From Myoxocephalus aenaeus (Eukaryota; Chordata; Actinopteri; Perciformes; Cottidae): a DNA stretch of 64,000 bases. This document shows, one piece after another, positions 30,101 to 41,881 of this stretch. The DNA is taken from NCBI GenBank assembly GCA_038501785.1, contig JBAMJR010000053.1, positions 7,809,001-7,873,000 of the forward strand. The letters run 5' to 3'. Positions within the stretch are counted from its first letter, which is position 1. Every line of letters begins with the position of its first letter. The notes under the pieces were generated by a model. It saw only the letters and a list, made by a program, of their open reading frames with translations, was not told the origin of the DNA and did not search any database. Both the position numbers and the translations under genes were made by a program.

Positions 30101-31310
30101 TATTCAGATTGAATGCTTGTTTTACTTTTACATTTGGGCAGTATTGTATGCGAGTGCTGAAAATATGGCATATCCGAGTTGAGAATTGTAATAAAGTAGC
30201 ACATTATGAGGTAATGGTGCAACAGGGAACTAATTACATTTTTGTCTTTCAAAAACAAGGCTGTTGTGTTCGGGCAAAATCATAATTTAGGTTTTAAGCA
30301 TTATTTACATTTGCTGGGCAATAAATTGATGATATACTCAAACTGTGGCCTGGTATTGCTCTGGTAAACATGACAGGCATCTGATCTTTTCAGCGGCCTC
30401 CCTCATTCTTTTGCTCTCCACATTTACTTATTCACGGTCAAGAGAAATGATCACTGCCTTTGTGATTCAGGTTGTATTTAACTAAAGAAAATGTCCTCAA
30501 ACCAGCGAATGACTACGTTCCCCATTGCAACTTGAATCCTAAATTATTTTTGAAAAAGTATTGAGAACCATGTTTATAGTGCTTTTATTTCATTTCCTTT
30601 TGGCTTTCTCCCCTCGTCGTCGTCTGCTCTCAGACCACAGGTGTACCGATAACAAAGTCTTCGCTAATACGTTTTAATAAACAGCGACTCCAGACAACCA
30701 CATTAACGTGACTGGATGTGGCCCTCAGCATTCTTACTAGAAGGTCCTGTCCAGAGCCAAATCCCCACAACCAAACCTGCACACACCTCCGCACCGTGCC
30801 GGATACAATGAGGAGGAAGGACCTCGGCGAAACAAATGGACTGATCTGTCATTAATCCATAAACAGATAAATGAATCCATAGACGGGACTGAGAGCCCCC
30901 ATGTGTGTGTTAACTATGTCCTTGTGCACTTGCATGCTTCTGGTGTGGAGTCGAGGCTCGCTTGGTGCACACCTCCCATTCTGTCTTGTGCTTGTGTGGA
31001 TTTGTGCCTCCTGCTGCCATCAGGGGAGTTAGCAGGCACACACAGCATGGAAATTGCAGTTTTTTAAATTAAATTATTATTTAGTGTGCTATACTTGAGG
31101 GTTTAAAAAGTCAAAAGGTTTATTTGTTTTTGTTTTGAAAAGTTTATCCGTGGTTTTATTTTGATCACCTGCTTTGCCCTCTTCTTTATTTCTTTGCATT
31201 GTGAAGTGGGCATGCTAGTCAAAAAGACAAATGCTCTATTAATAGGCTTATAACCTCATAAATAGCTGTGTATAAAATAAACTGTTATAACTTCTTTTTT
31301 TAATAAAACA
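27190..31310 (+). other. ube2h 3' UTR
   Basis: No coding sequence is seen. The stretch is T-rich and non-repetitive after the ube2h stop, with a C run at about 27,357-27,373. Tandem poly(A) signals AATAAA at 31,276-31,281 and 31,302-31,307 are the best distal end, giving about 4.1 kb, comparable with the long 3' UTR of mammalian UBE2H. Earlier signals (for example AATAAA near 30,321 and 30,675) could give shorter isoforms. Confidence 0.65.
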
Positions 31311-33985
31311 TTCAATGTGTATGAAAGTTGTCTGAGTCTGATAATTCTCATGTTTCACATTATATGTGTATCATATATCTGTATCTTCAAGACTTTACTG
31401 AAGAGAACATATACACATGATGTCAAAAACACATTAAATGTACATTTTCATCATAATTGGGATTACCCTGAGTTTTATTCATCAATGTTGCTCATCTCAT
31501 TTTAACATTTCACTGCTCTTTTCATGGCAACATCTGCGAACGTTTTTATCTTTTTCTTTGGTCCATACAAGTTGGAACCTGTGGATCCTTGTCCTCTGAT
31601 CTGGGTTTGTCTTTATCTCCTTCTACTTTCTCTCCGTGGGCTGAATTCCAGTTGTGTCAGATGGCTGAAATATCCCAATGCACTCTTAACATCTTTAAAG
31701 TGACCAACATTATTGGATTATTCTCAAGCACACCTCAGATTGTTTATTACAGTTCAATTATACATAGCTTTTCAGCCACTTTAACTATATTTTAATATGC
31801 CATAATACACATTTCACATTTAAGTCTGAGGATAAAAACTAAAGTCACCAACACACCATGTTTCAATAGTATTCAGTTATTCTCCACACTATTAATCTAT
31901 ATTATGTAAAGTACAGATTACATTTAGTCTTCCACAGAAGACTGGCCTCTAGCAGCACTTCCACAAGGTGTCAGTGTGGCTCCACACTCCACCTCCATGT
32001 CTCATCCAGCCTGTACAACACGGGCCATGTCTCTGGCACGATCCCTGTGAAACTTGAGAATGAGGTTCGTACCCCTGTATACGTCCTGGTCTGAAATGGC
32101 GGTGATGAATGACGACAGCTATCCAAACACTGACGGTTGGCTTCTGAATTTTCCCTCAAAGCCAACATATTAAACCGGTGTTTTTGGTGACCGGTGTGTC
32201 AACCCTTCAAAGAGCTGTTTGGGTTTATATAGCATTGCAAATCTTGTATACTCCAGTGATCTGTGCCAAATCTGCTAAGCATTTGAGCTTCTGACTGGGG
32301 TTTTATTTTGAAGGGGACATTGCACTGTGTGAGATTAACCTTGCATCGAGGGCAACCTTCACATGCAACGATGGGTGCAGTTCCGTAAAAGAGGCAGATG
32401 AGGGCGCTGTCACATACATCCTCCTCAATCCTCTGCTGAAACCCCCCTCTGTATAATCACAGCAGGGGGAGATAAATGCTGTGACATAAGGCTGTTTAAT
32501 CCCCTCTCCTCTGAAAATGTATTCTGTCACGCAGCAATCTGCTCTCTCTCCATATTTGTCTTCATTTCTGTGGCATTGCTGAGACGTGAAATTACTCTCC
32601 CGTTTGATATATCTACGATTTTGCTCTGTTGTTGTGTTGGATATTTAAAATGAAGTCTGCCTGGCTCATGTAACATCCTCGTTATTTCTCTCTGTCATGT
32701 GCACACAAAACGGGTCGATAAAATGCCAAGAACTCTTTTTTTTAGGCTGTAGTGAGACATATTTAATTATTTGACAGCACATTATAAGATACTTGGTGCT
32801 CTAGCTGTCTACACACCTCTTTCTCTGTACTGTACATCCTGTGCCAGGCCACAAGCTCCAGCCTGTCCAGATCAGAGCCCCAGAGGGTCTTCATCCCGGC
32901 CAGGAATGTCAGTGAGGTGATCGACGCGAGTCTGTGATCCAACAAAAGAGATGATAGGTAGATAGATAGATAGATAGATGTATACTTTATTTATTGCCAA
33001 GGCGAAATTAGTTTGTCACAATAGCAAGCAACTTACATAGAAGACACAAAAAAGACACACAAAATATCAGGAATCCAAAATACTCAATATATACAACAAA
33101 ACAGCAGAGCGTATTCATTTGGGAAATTAAACAATAAAGAAAGTGCAAAAATGCAAAGTATTTGCAGTGTATATGAAGAGTATATAAGTATGAACAGTGA
33201 CTATAGACAACAAAAGCGGTGCAAGGGCTATTGATGTTGATGTTGAGTCAATTGACGGAGGATCTGGCCAGAGGTGATTTATTATAAAGTAACAGTGGGC
33301 AGGAATGTTCTCCTGTATGAGATGTTTGGAGCGACAGTATTTGCTCACAATGAATCACTATGCTGTGGGTACAAATAAAAGGAGTACTTTAGTCAAATTA
33401 GTAATGCAATTCTATTCATTTAGGGGGCCGAGAAGAAACAGAAAAAATGTCAAAATTGAAGCAGCACAGGCGGAGGTATCCTTACTTTTAGTATGAGTCA
33501 AGCTTCAAAAAATTATTTCTTACAATTCCCACAATACAAATCAATTAAAAAAAAAGTTTGACCCTCCCTCCTCGTTTTACAAACTCCATATCCCTAGTTG
33601 AAATGCAGAATTTGAAGTCTCAATGATCCAGATTAATTTAATTTGAAACTGGGTGTACGAGGGGAAAAGTCTTCCTGTGACACCTGCCATTACGCAGCAG
33701 CTATATTTTGCATCCCGTTTGGGGAGTGCTCTATAACATCGGAGAAGGCATGCTACCTTACTGTGTACTTCATATCACGTCCCCTGGTTCAGGACTATTG
33801 TTCACAGAGGACTCTTTTTGTTGTAAAGCCCTCGGTTGTTACCCTTCTCCTGCATCAAAAGGGAGGAGGGTGATGGGGGAGGAAGGAGGGAGGAGAGGAC
33901 CAGGCTCTCTGTCTCTTCAGTCCTGACCTCCAGAGGTCCAGCAACCTGAGATCCTCAATGAAATATTTAAAGCTTCAGTTTTATC
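31311..33985. other. Intergenic region downstream of ube2h
   Basis: No gene is supported. A (GATA)n tract at 32,958-32,980 leads into ACTTTATTTATTGCCAAGG, which resembles the 3' tail of a fish non-LTR retrotransposon. The open stretch on the minus strand at 32,763-32,945 has no recognisable domain. Confidence 0.5.
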
Positions 33986-33989
33986 CGCA

Positions 33990-34199
33990 GTGCGTTGGTC
34001 AAGACTTGCTGTGGGCCTCCATGACGTAATGCCAGCTGTCTGATTGGTCCACACTGAACGGGGTGGTCATGTGACCCGTGCCGTTATGGCCTTTTAAGGC
34101 ATTACGATGCCCCGAGGCTCCACATTAGGCCCAGGAGCTGTCTGCTGCGAGTTACGATCAATTACTGTTTGCTGCGGTATTTTCCATAAGCTTTTATCA
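33990..34199 (+). promoter_or_regulatory. Candidate promoter and first exon of an unannotated transcript
   Basis: Within 200 bases there are a CRE-like TGACGTAA, an E-box CAGCTG, an inverted CCAAT box (GATTGGT), CATGTGAC and a TTTTAAGG TATA-like element, then a clean donor at 34,200 (TTATCA|GTAAGTC). This is a compact promoter arrangement on the same strand as the microRNA cluster, about 7 kb upstream of it. No protein reading is evident, so a noncoding or primary-microRNA first exon is the likeliest reading. The call is inference. Confidence 0.35.
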
Positions 34200-37100
34200 G
34201 TAAGTCTACCATATGCATATTCTTTCATAAAGGCCCCAGCAGCTCAAGTTATACTCATCTATGTTTCAGAAAAATAATGTATTGTTTCTCTCAGCAGATC
34301 GGTGGATCATGTAAAACATGTTTGTTGTATAATACGACTAAAGATACCGAAAATAAAAAAAGCGGATTTGTTCCTTCTCTTATGTTTTTTCCCCTCCTAC
34401 TAATTCCCTTATTTTCCAATCCCCCAACATGCCTTGCTGCTGGTGAGCTGACAGCCCGTCAACCAATCTGGGTGAACCATCCCTGCCATGCAGGCTGTGT
34501 GTTGGGTTTCTGCAGCCTGAGCTGGTGGCAGGCCGTGGGCTCTCTCGGGTTACAAGCTGCACTTCACGGGCACAGTGGGGGGTGGAGCAGCGTGACAATG
34601 ATCCCGGGGTCTTTACTAATAGATGACCCACTGATGAACATGCCCCCACCCAGCACCAGTACAGCCATCCACTCCTTTGCTGCAACATGGAGCAGACGGG
34701 AGAGAGACAGCGGTGCAGGAGATGATATACAAAGAGCAGCTTCAACATAAAACTAATATTAACATGAATAAAATGTCAACACCATCATCTGTTTTTTTCC
34801 CCCAATATGAGTTAAGCACCCCCACCAAACAGAAAGCCAGTTGTCAGATGTGTATTATTGTTGCCCTTATTTCATGACCTTATTTTCCCCGTCATCTTTA
34901 CATGTTTTATTTTCCACAGTAATGATGCTGCACGTGCTGAGTGCAGTAAATAATCCCCTGTTCGGTAATCCTCCCCAGAATTAACGCCAGTTGGAGCTAA
35001 ATTGTAAATTTCATATCAGGAGAGAATAGACATTTCCCTCCACTGATACTAGTTATCCTTATCCCGTTTGGTTTAATGACAAGAACATGTCTTAAATGAA
35101 TATCCATGCGGACCCAATATTTACTGGCCCAATAAATAAAATGACTGTGTCTGATGTGACTATATTATTCAGCACGTCCGTATCAAGTTCCGTGAGATAA
35201 CTGATCTTTTCCAACATTTGTTTCAGCTATTTTCTTGAATATGTATGATGAAACAACTCCTATTTTTCTTCCTGAAGCCCTGCCTTGCATCCTCTAGAAC
35301 ATGATCTCTATTGTTGCCATTTATTTGTTTCTTTTGGAGCAGCAGACTAAATCTTGCCGCATTATTATTTCATCCCGCGTCCTATATCGTATGGCCTGGA
35401 CGATGGATCCCTTCACGGGACACGGGTGCATGGCGGCACAAAAACGCACCGCATCCACCTGATCCCTCCGCTGGCACCTGTTTCATGGTGCACGACAGCA
35501 CCGAACCAAATGAGTGTTTTAAATATTCATCGAGGGGGCTACTCATCTCCCATACACGCCGGGGCCTCTCGCACAGATGATCCGCGGCTCCGGTTTCAGC
35601 TTTTCCAGCTGGAAACCCCGTCAAGGCTTTTGGAGAGGCTTTGGGCTCCGGCCCCTCAACGCTGAGCAGCAGCGGCGAGTCACCGCGGATTGATTTCACT
35701 GTCGCGATCCACTCTGAAAGGAGTGTAACACAACCCAGCCCCATCACCTCTAAATATTACACGAGTTTTGTCCACCTAGTTATCTGCCTAATTATCAACA
35801 GCAGGTAAATGGACTCTGGCTGGCCATCGGAGAGGAGCTGGCCCTCATATATTAAGCATCCAGAAGTGAACAAGGGACATACTTCGGGCTCCCACTTCAG
35901 CAGGGGCCCCTCTGATGGTGTGCTGCTCCAACCTGGAGAAGAGGAGCCACACCGAGAGGCCCGAAGGCCCAGAAGAGCTGCTGCTGCTGCCAGGACACCA
36001 GGCAGGCCTCCATCCGGCCCACGTCAGGTTGTATGGTTTTGACTGGAAGGGTTTTAGTGACGGATTCCTAAACAAAATGGGGAGATAAAACAATATAATA
36101 GAGGTGATAATCAAATAGGAAAATATATAGCGACGGCATTTTTCCTGCTTTCCTCGGACAATACATGTTATGCAATCTGCGCAGAGTGTCCACTATAGTG
36201 CAAGCTTTTAAATGCAGTAGTTGATCATCATTAGCCATCTGGACGTGGTCATTTGATCCGGCAGCATCTCGACCCAAGAACTGCAGCCTCAACAGCATCA
36301 GCCGACTAAAACTAATCCCGGGATGGGGGGCTGGGAGGGTCCGACACGATCTGATCACATGTGTGCTCGGTTTCATGTCTGAAAAGGCAACGGCGAGCCT
36401 TGCTGCCTGTAGTTGTCAGTTTAATGGTGGAGTCTATTTGTTCTCCACAAATACAGAGGTTACTTTTCTCCAACAGTCTCTCTCACATTGTCTTTCTCTT
36501 AAACAACGTCTGGTGCTGCTAAAGTAAACTATTCTACCACAATTAAACCACAGGCCTACTTTCTGCTGCCTGGAAAGACAAATAAAAATAAATACAAAAT
36601 AAACCAGACATTATAGGCTCGTGTGAGATATTGTATCAAGTTTGAATTTCAACAGTAAATGTCTGAAGAGGAAAACATATATACAACAATGTACAATAGA
36701 GATAGGAATAGCATAACAAAACATTTTTTATTTGTCTAATTTAACTGGTCAAACATACATAAATGTAATACAAATATAAATAGATTGATCTGAATGTCTG
36801 AAGAAAAAAAAGTGTCTCGGGTTGGGATATTCTAAAATGGGGGTTGGTCCAAATGATTCATCAGGAAATCATTTAATCCGGAGAGACAAAACCCATCCTC
36901 ATCCGCTCAGTGGAGCAGCAGCCCGGGCTGCAACGCCGCCACTTTTAAGGTGTCCTCGCCTTCAGAGAGATCCACCTTAAAACCACTATAAACAATGGGG
37001 GCCGGCACTCGAGGCCGTGAACGCAGCACAACAACTGAGGCAAGTGCATTTGGATTATGGTTTTGCTGCTTGAAAATGTGTCTTTTCTACCGGGAGTCGC

Positions 37101-37389
37101 AGACTAGGAAGACTGAATGGAAGATGTTTTGGTCCCGTTTCTAGAAAAACGACCACTGTTGTGAACACAGGTGCACACCGGTACGACAAGTACCCTAAAT
37201 ATAGGGCTGGGCAGGTTTTACGCACATATCTGTACAAATTAAAAAGTAAAAATATCGTAATTTATATAAATTCCCACGTCGGTCATGTATCAGTGACGGC
37301 GGCTGTGTTTTAAATGTTTTAAACGCAGAATATTAAACATGTTTAGAGGCTGTAGTTTGACAAAGCTGCGAGCTGCTCCTTTGTGTGCC
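34200..37389. other. Intergenic DNA upstream of the microRNA cluster
   Basis: No coding gene is supported. A CpG-containing, GC-rich patch lies at about 35,340-35,710 with overlapping open frames on both strands but no recognisable domain. Another lies at about 36,890-37,020. Between them the DNA is AT-rich and featureless. These patches may be regulatory DNA for the microRNA transcript. Confidence 0.4.
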
Positions 37390-37783
37390 TGCGCCTTTAA
37401 AAAGGTGCACAGAGCACCTTTCTTTCTGCCAGTGTGCAGTTTGGACGCGCAGGTAAAAGGGAGGAGGAGGCTGGGTTAGGAGAGAGGGAACCAGCAGGAG
37501 AGAGAGAGAGAGGGAGAGGAGAGGAGAGGAGCGCAGGGCTCACATTGACATCTGATACTCAGGAAGTTCACAACGCCGCTTGGATTTCTTTTGTTTCATT
37601 GTAATTCTGCAGTCCTGCTGCGGGCAACGCGGACCGGAGGCTCGTGTTGCCTCAACACGACTTTAATAGTGGAGCTCTTTTAATGCTAATAACAGGTTAA
37701 GGACTAAAATGTCTGATGGGTTCGACTTCAGTGCAGTTTATAGCTTCAGGTGTGTGACACACGACGATGGACTCGGAGGAAGG
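37390..37783 (+). promoter_or_regulatory. Candidate primary mir-183/96/182 promoter and first exon
   Basis: A TATA-like CTTTAAAAAGG (37,394-37,404) is followed by CpG-containing sequence, a GA-rich tract (37,499-37,533) and good 5' splice sites at CGCAG|GTAAAA (about 37,451) and GGAAG|GTATGA (about 37,783). An ATG at 37,708 opens a frame that runs 25 codons into the second donor, but this length is expected by chance and no later coding exon was found. The position, about 3.5 kb upstream of mir-183 on the same strand, fits the primary transcript start. The call is inference. Confidence 0.45.
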
Positions 37784-40700
37784 TATGAACTACTTTTTTT
37801 TTTACCGTTTTACTCCAGTTAGACTTTAATAATAGGGTTGTAGTTTAGAAAATACTATTAATTATAGGGTTGTAGTTTAGAAAAGGGCTCAGTTTAGGGA
37901 AAGCCACGCGGGAAAAAAAGAAGAAAGCAGCGCGACGAAATTTCATAAAAAGTGGCCTTTTTACTTCTAAAAATAAGAAAGATGCTATGATTATCACTCG
38001 ATGCCTCCGTTTATTTATAATGAAAGGAATGTCTCACAGATTCGTAGTTTTGGGGATATAGCTCATTTAAAATCAGAGAAGCCATAACTGCGATAGCCAG
38101 TAATGCAATTGCATGTGTAGTTTTACCAGCTTCAGGCTTGAACCACAAACAATACGAACAAGTTTGAATTTGTTCGGAATAAAAAGAAAAAGAAAACAAT
38201 TCCAGTGTTACGAAATTAAATTGGCCGCCATTAATACTTTTAAATTAACAGCCTTGTTGCGGTTGAATGTGTGTTATTTCTGTACCTGAGATTGTTGGCA
38301 CGTCTTAATCACATTGCACCTGCTTATTTTCAACTGCAATAGATGCCGAAGTAGGCCTATGATCATAAGGATTAATACTGCGTCTGGTATCTTTTTACGC
38401 ACATCGACAGAGGATGGATAATATAAAAAGAATAAATGAGGAAAAATAATAGCAATCACATTTTACTTAAGTATGATGTAACTGCAATCCAATTGTAGTT
38501 TCTTAGAATAAGAATATTGCCTACTTAAAAGTAAAAACAAGTAAGTACCGTAGTGTAAACTCGCTTAGGAATAAAATGAGAATAACATATTTTTCATACG
38601 ATGTTCCCATGAGGCCGAGCCTTTTATTTAAATGCCGTTAAAAATACTTCAGGTTGCATGAGTGATGGTGCATTTGAATCCTTCTGCAGGACTTAGAGGA
38701 GCGCTAAATCCTCCCGAAATAACCGTGAAGTTGAGGACTTTACTCCCGATTCAGACAAATGCGATTAACTGAAGGGGCTTTGGAGCTCTGAGGTTAAACT
38801 AACGATGGCGGAGACAAAAGGCTGTCCGCTGCCTCGCGATGCGGACATTTCACTCAAATAAAGCATGTTAGTAAATTCACAAGTTGCTTAATAATGAGTA
38901 GAAAATTATTTCTAAAGATCATAGATTCATGACGTGTCTGCCACTTTAATTTGCCATTATATATTGCATTTTCTGATTGCACATTTGAACAGAAACCTTT
39001 TAAATTGCATTATAGTATTACTATTGTACATTAAGGAGTAACCTATAGGACATTAGGAACGCTTGACACATTTCTTGTAAATGTGCAAATCTAAACAATC
39101 TAACGATTTTCACATGAATTATCAGACTCTAAATTATCCTCATGATAAAAAAAGGGCGGTTCCTAATGATATAGGCTAATGCAGATGGGCTTTGTATTTT
39201 AACAGCTGGCCTCGATGACACACTATGTCATCTGTTCACAAGATAGCTTCCCAAACTACATTTATATTTGCATACAAATTAAGTATAATATTATTTATAT
39301 ATAAATATATAAAGGACCCATAATGCTAATATAATTGATAATAAAAACTAACTAAAATCAATTCAGTATTTGTTCCAGTGTTATTAAACACATTTTGTTT
39401 TTCATCGTACTACTGCCAAAGACTCTTGTGTAATAATACATTAAAAAAATCTCAGAAAGCTCCATTATTAACTAATTAAGGTATATGGAAAAACTCAGCA
39501 AGAGCCAACCTGAAAGGACACAGGTTCTTTTTGAACTGGCTTTTTAGTGATATTGATTTCTCCAGGAAATGGCAATGTGAGTCTTGCTCAGGGAGCCATT
39601 TGGGCGTCTGAGGAATCACTTAGTACATGGTTTGATCACTGGGATCAATGGGAGCCCCGTGCACTGCAGGGCCCAGGGCGAGGGAGCTAATGGCTGAAGC
39701 AAGGGTGGGGCGTCTGAGGGCGGTGAGCCTCTCCGACTCGGATTATCTGCAGCGCAGCGATGCTTTTGACAACACATCCAAGGTCAAGCGGTGGACTGAA
39801 GGTTATCATTCAGCCGCAGTATTGTGTCGCATAATTTGTTTGGCCTTAATAATCAGACTGAGCTGTTTATGTTGAGTCGAACTGAGAGAGAATGCAGCAT
39901 TAGATGATTTGCTGCAATGTCCACATCTGACTCTGATGGCAGCCATTTTCTGGGATTTGAGCTTTACATCGATGAGAGGAAAAGTACAACTGGCTGTAAG
40001 TCACAAAGACATCATGCCAAACCACAACCTAGCGTATTTAGTAATGTACTTTTATAGGGATATATTTATTTTCAAAAGCTTGTTATAGATTAGTTAGTTG
40101 TGCTACCACAAAATAATCGTTAATTCAGTCTTTAATACATATTTTGAACAAATATATTTTCTTTTGCCTTACATTTGTCCAACATATTGCCATCACGACC
40201 AGCAAAGATTAAAACGACCTACTACTTGCTTTCTGTGTCGAGGAGGTGGCAGCATGTCTCCCTTCGATGGGGCAATGTTACAACGCTAATCTACAGAGCT
40301 AATTAAGAGGTCAAGTTTAGGGTGTCACCCTTTGGACAAATTGGGGGGGAGGGGGAGGGCAGAGCCGGGACGTAAAGAGATTACCTATAAACCATAAGGG
40401 CCTTCTTTGTACCAACCTTATGTTGTCTTATAATGTTTGTTTCCTTATTGCATCCTAACAAAATAGTCAAAATTAATGTTGATTAGTGTGGTTTCGATGT
40501 AGGATGTGTACACAAGATCTTAGCATTCAGACTTTGTATAAGCACCTCATTACTAATAATTGTTAGCATGCAATAGTTCCAACTGTCAACCTCAACTCTC
40601 CTTTCCTAGAAATCTAAAGACGGCCGTGCAGGTGATTAGGAGTGAGCATTTAGATGAGGATGTTTGCTCACTCACAGGATTGGCTGGACGTATATTTAGT

Positions 40701-41010
40701 CGCCCACTTTGAGACAGAGCAGTCTTTGACCTGTTACTAATGCGTGGATCAATCCACTGCAGTGCAGCGCATCTTGAGTTAAGCTGCGTCACCGCAAACC
40801 TTTGAACACATTGGAAGGCTGTGGATGCTCCTCCTGTTTCACATCGCTTGCTCTCCCTTCTCTGTCCCTCCTTCTCTCACTGTCTCTCTCCAGGCGCTTG
40901 TTTCTGCCCTCCTCGTGAGGGTCGGCGGTCTAGTCTGCGTAGCTTTGCTTCCCTGGGCTGACTATCCTCACAGGCCGACCGGCTGGCCTCGTGTTGGGGT
41001 AATAATGACT
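37784..41010 (+). other. Presumed primary-microRNA transcript body / intron
   Basis: No coding exon is seen. A 21-bp unit (ATAGGGTTGTAGTTTAGAAAA) is directly repeated at 37,832-37,852 and 37,864-37,884. A short perfect inverted repeat GAGTGAGCA...TGCTCACTC is at 40,640-40,673 beside an E-box plus homeodomain-like GCAGGTGATTAGG. A G-rich patch lies at about 40,344-40,360. Confidence 0.4.
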
Positions 41011-41090
41011 CCTGTTCTGTGTATGGCACTGGTAGAATTCACTGTGAGAGCTTACTATCAGTGAATTACCATAGGGCCATAAACAGAGCA
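41011..41090 (+). ncRNA. mir183: pre-miR-183
   Basis: The 5p arm at 41,022-41,043 starts TATGGCACTGGTAG and equals the vertebrate miR-183-5p mature sequence, seed ATGGCAC included. The 3p arm at 41,061-41,083 starts GTGAATTACC. The two arms and their flanks (CTGTTCTGT / ACAGAGCAG) pair into a hairpin with a loop of about 17 bases. The microRNA is expressed in hair cells, photoreceptors and other ciliated sensory cells. It is the first member of the cluster. Confidence 0.98.
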
Positions 41091-41300
41091 GAGAAAGAAC
41101 CACTTGATGATGCCCGGCCACAGCGGCTTACTGTCTGTGGCTCTCCTCCTGTGCTTGTGGGCGGGGCGATGTGATGTAAGGACTCTGGTGCGGTTGCGTG
41201 AGCTGTGGTGCGCACGTCTCGCTGGGTACTTCGACTATCTCTCTGTCCTGATGTGCCTCTGTAACAACAGCTGCTTGCATTTGGATGCAGCCACTCCTCT

Positions 41301-41384
41301 TCTTTGCCCATTTTGGCACTAGCACATTTTTGCTTCTGTATATATACTTTGAGCAATTATGTGTAGTGCCAATATAGGACAAGA
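41301..41384 (+). ncRNA. mir96: pre-miR-96
   Basis: The 5p arm at 41,312-41,334 starts TTTGGCACTAGCAC, identical to vertebrate miR-96-5p. The seed TTGGCAC is intact; changes in this seed cause deafness in humans and mice. The 3p arm at 41,354-41,375 starts CAATTATGTG and pairs back across a loop containing TATATATA. It lies 290 bases after miR-183 (5p start to 5p start). Confidence 0.98.
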
Positions 41385-41790
41385 CAGACTTTCATCGCTT
41401 TTGGATAATCGTGGATTGTAATCTTCTCTGCTTTAGCACGTTTGGGTGTTCTCTGTTAAACATTGCTCACGATTGGCCTCTGAATTCTCCTAACTGTTCC
41501 CTGTAAGGCCTTTTCTCCTTCCAGTTGTCCTTGCATGTACATTTGGTCGACTGTGCAAAAACCTTCAGTGGATGTGCGCCCATATTTTTTAAGATATCAG
41601 CACGTGAGCTAAAAATGTCATAAAACAATCAGTTAATTTCCGCCTTGTTCCTGTCCCTCTGTTTATTAAAGGTTCCTTCACTTTGCTAAACCATTCAGAT
41701 TCATGTCATCTCATTTTAGCGGATTCCTCGTATCAATTTGAATCCCTCTACATCCTGGGAATCCATGTGTGGGTCTGAAGGAGCCCAGCG

Positions 41791-41881
41791 GCTCTCTGGT
41801 GGTGTTTGGCAATGGTAGAACTCACACTGGTGAGGTAGCTGGATCCGGTGGTTCTAGACTTGCCAACTACTGCCTGAGAGC
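41791..41881 (+). ncRNA. mir182: pre-miR-182
   Basis: The 5p arm at 41,805-41,828 starts TTTGGCAATGGTAG, matching vertebrate miR-182-5p. The 3p arm at 41,849-41,869 starts TGGTTCTAGACT, matching miR-182-3p. The lower stem GCTCTCTGGTGG pairs with CTGCCTGAGAGC. It lies 493 bases after miR-96, so all three microRNAs share less than 0.9 kb and very probably one primary transcript. Confidence 0.98.

Noticed and set aside
34277..34750. 157-codon open stretch on the plus strand
   Set aside because: The longest open frame in the window, but overlapped by a minus-strand frame, without homology I can name and without splice or family evidence.
35311..35747. Overlapping open frames on both strands (89, 103 and 121 codons)
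   Set aside because: They arise from a GC-rich patch with few stops. No domain is recognisable and the two strands conflict.
37708..37783. ATG followed by 25 open codons running into a splice donor
   Set aside because: An open run of this length is expected by chance, and I found no downstream coding exon to join it to. Treated as part of a noncoding first exon.
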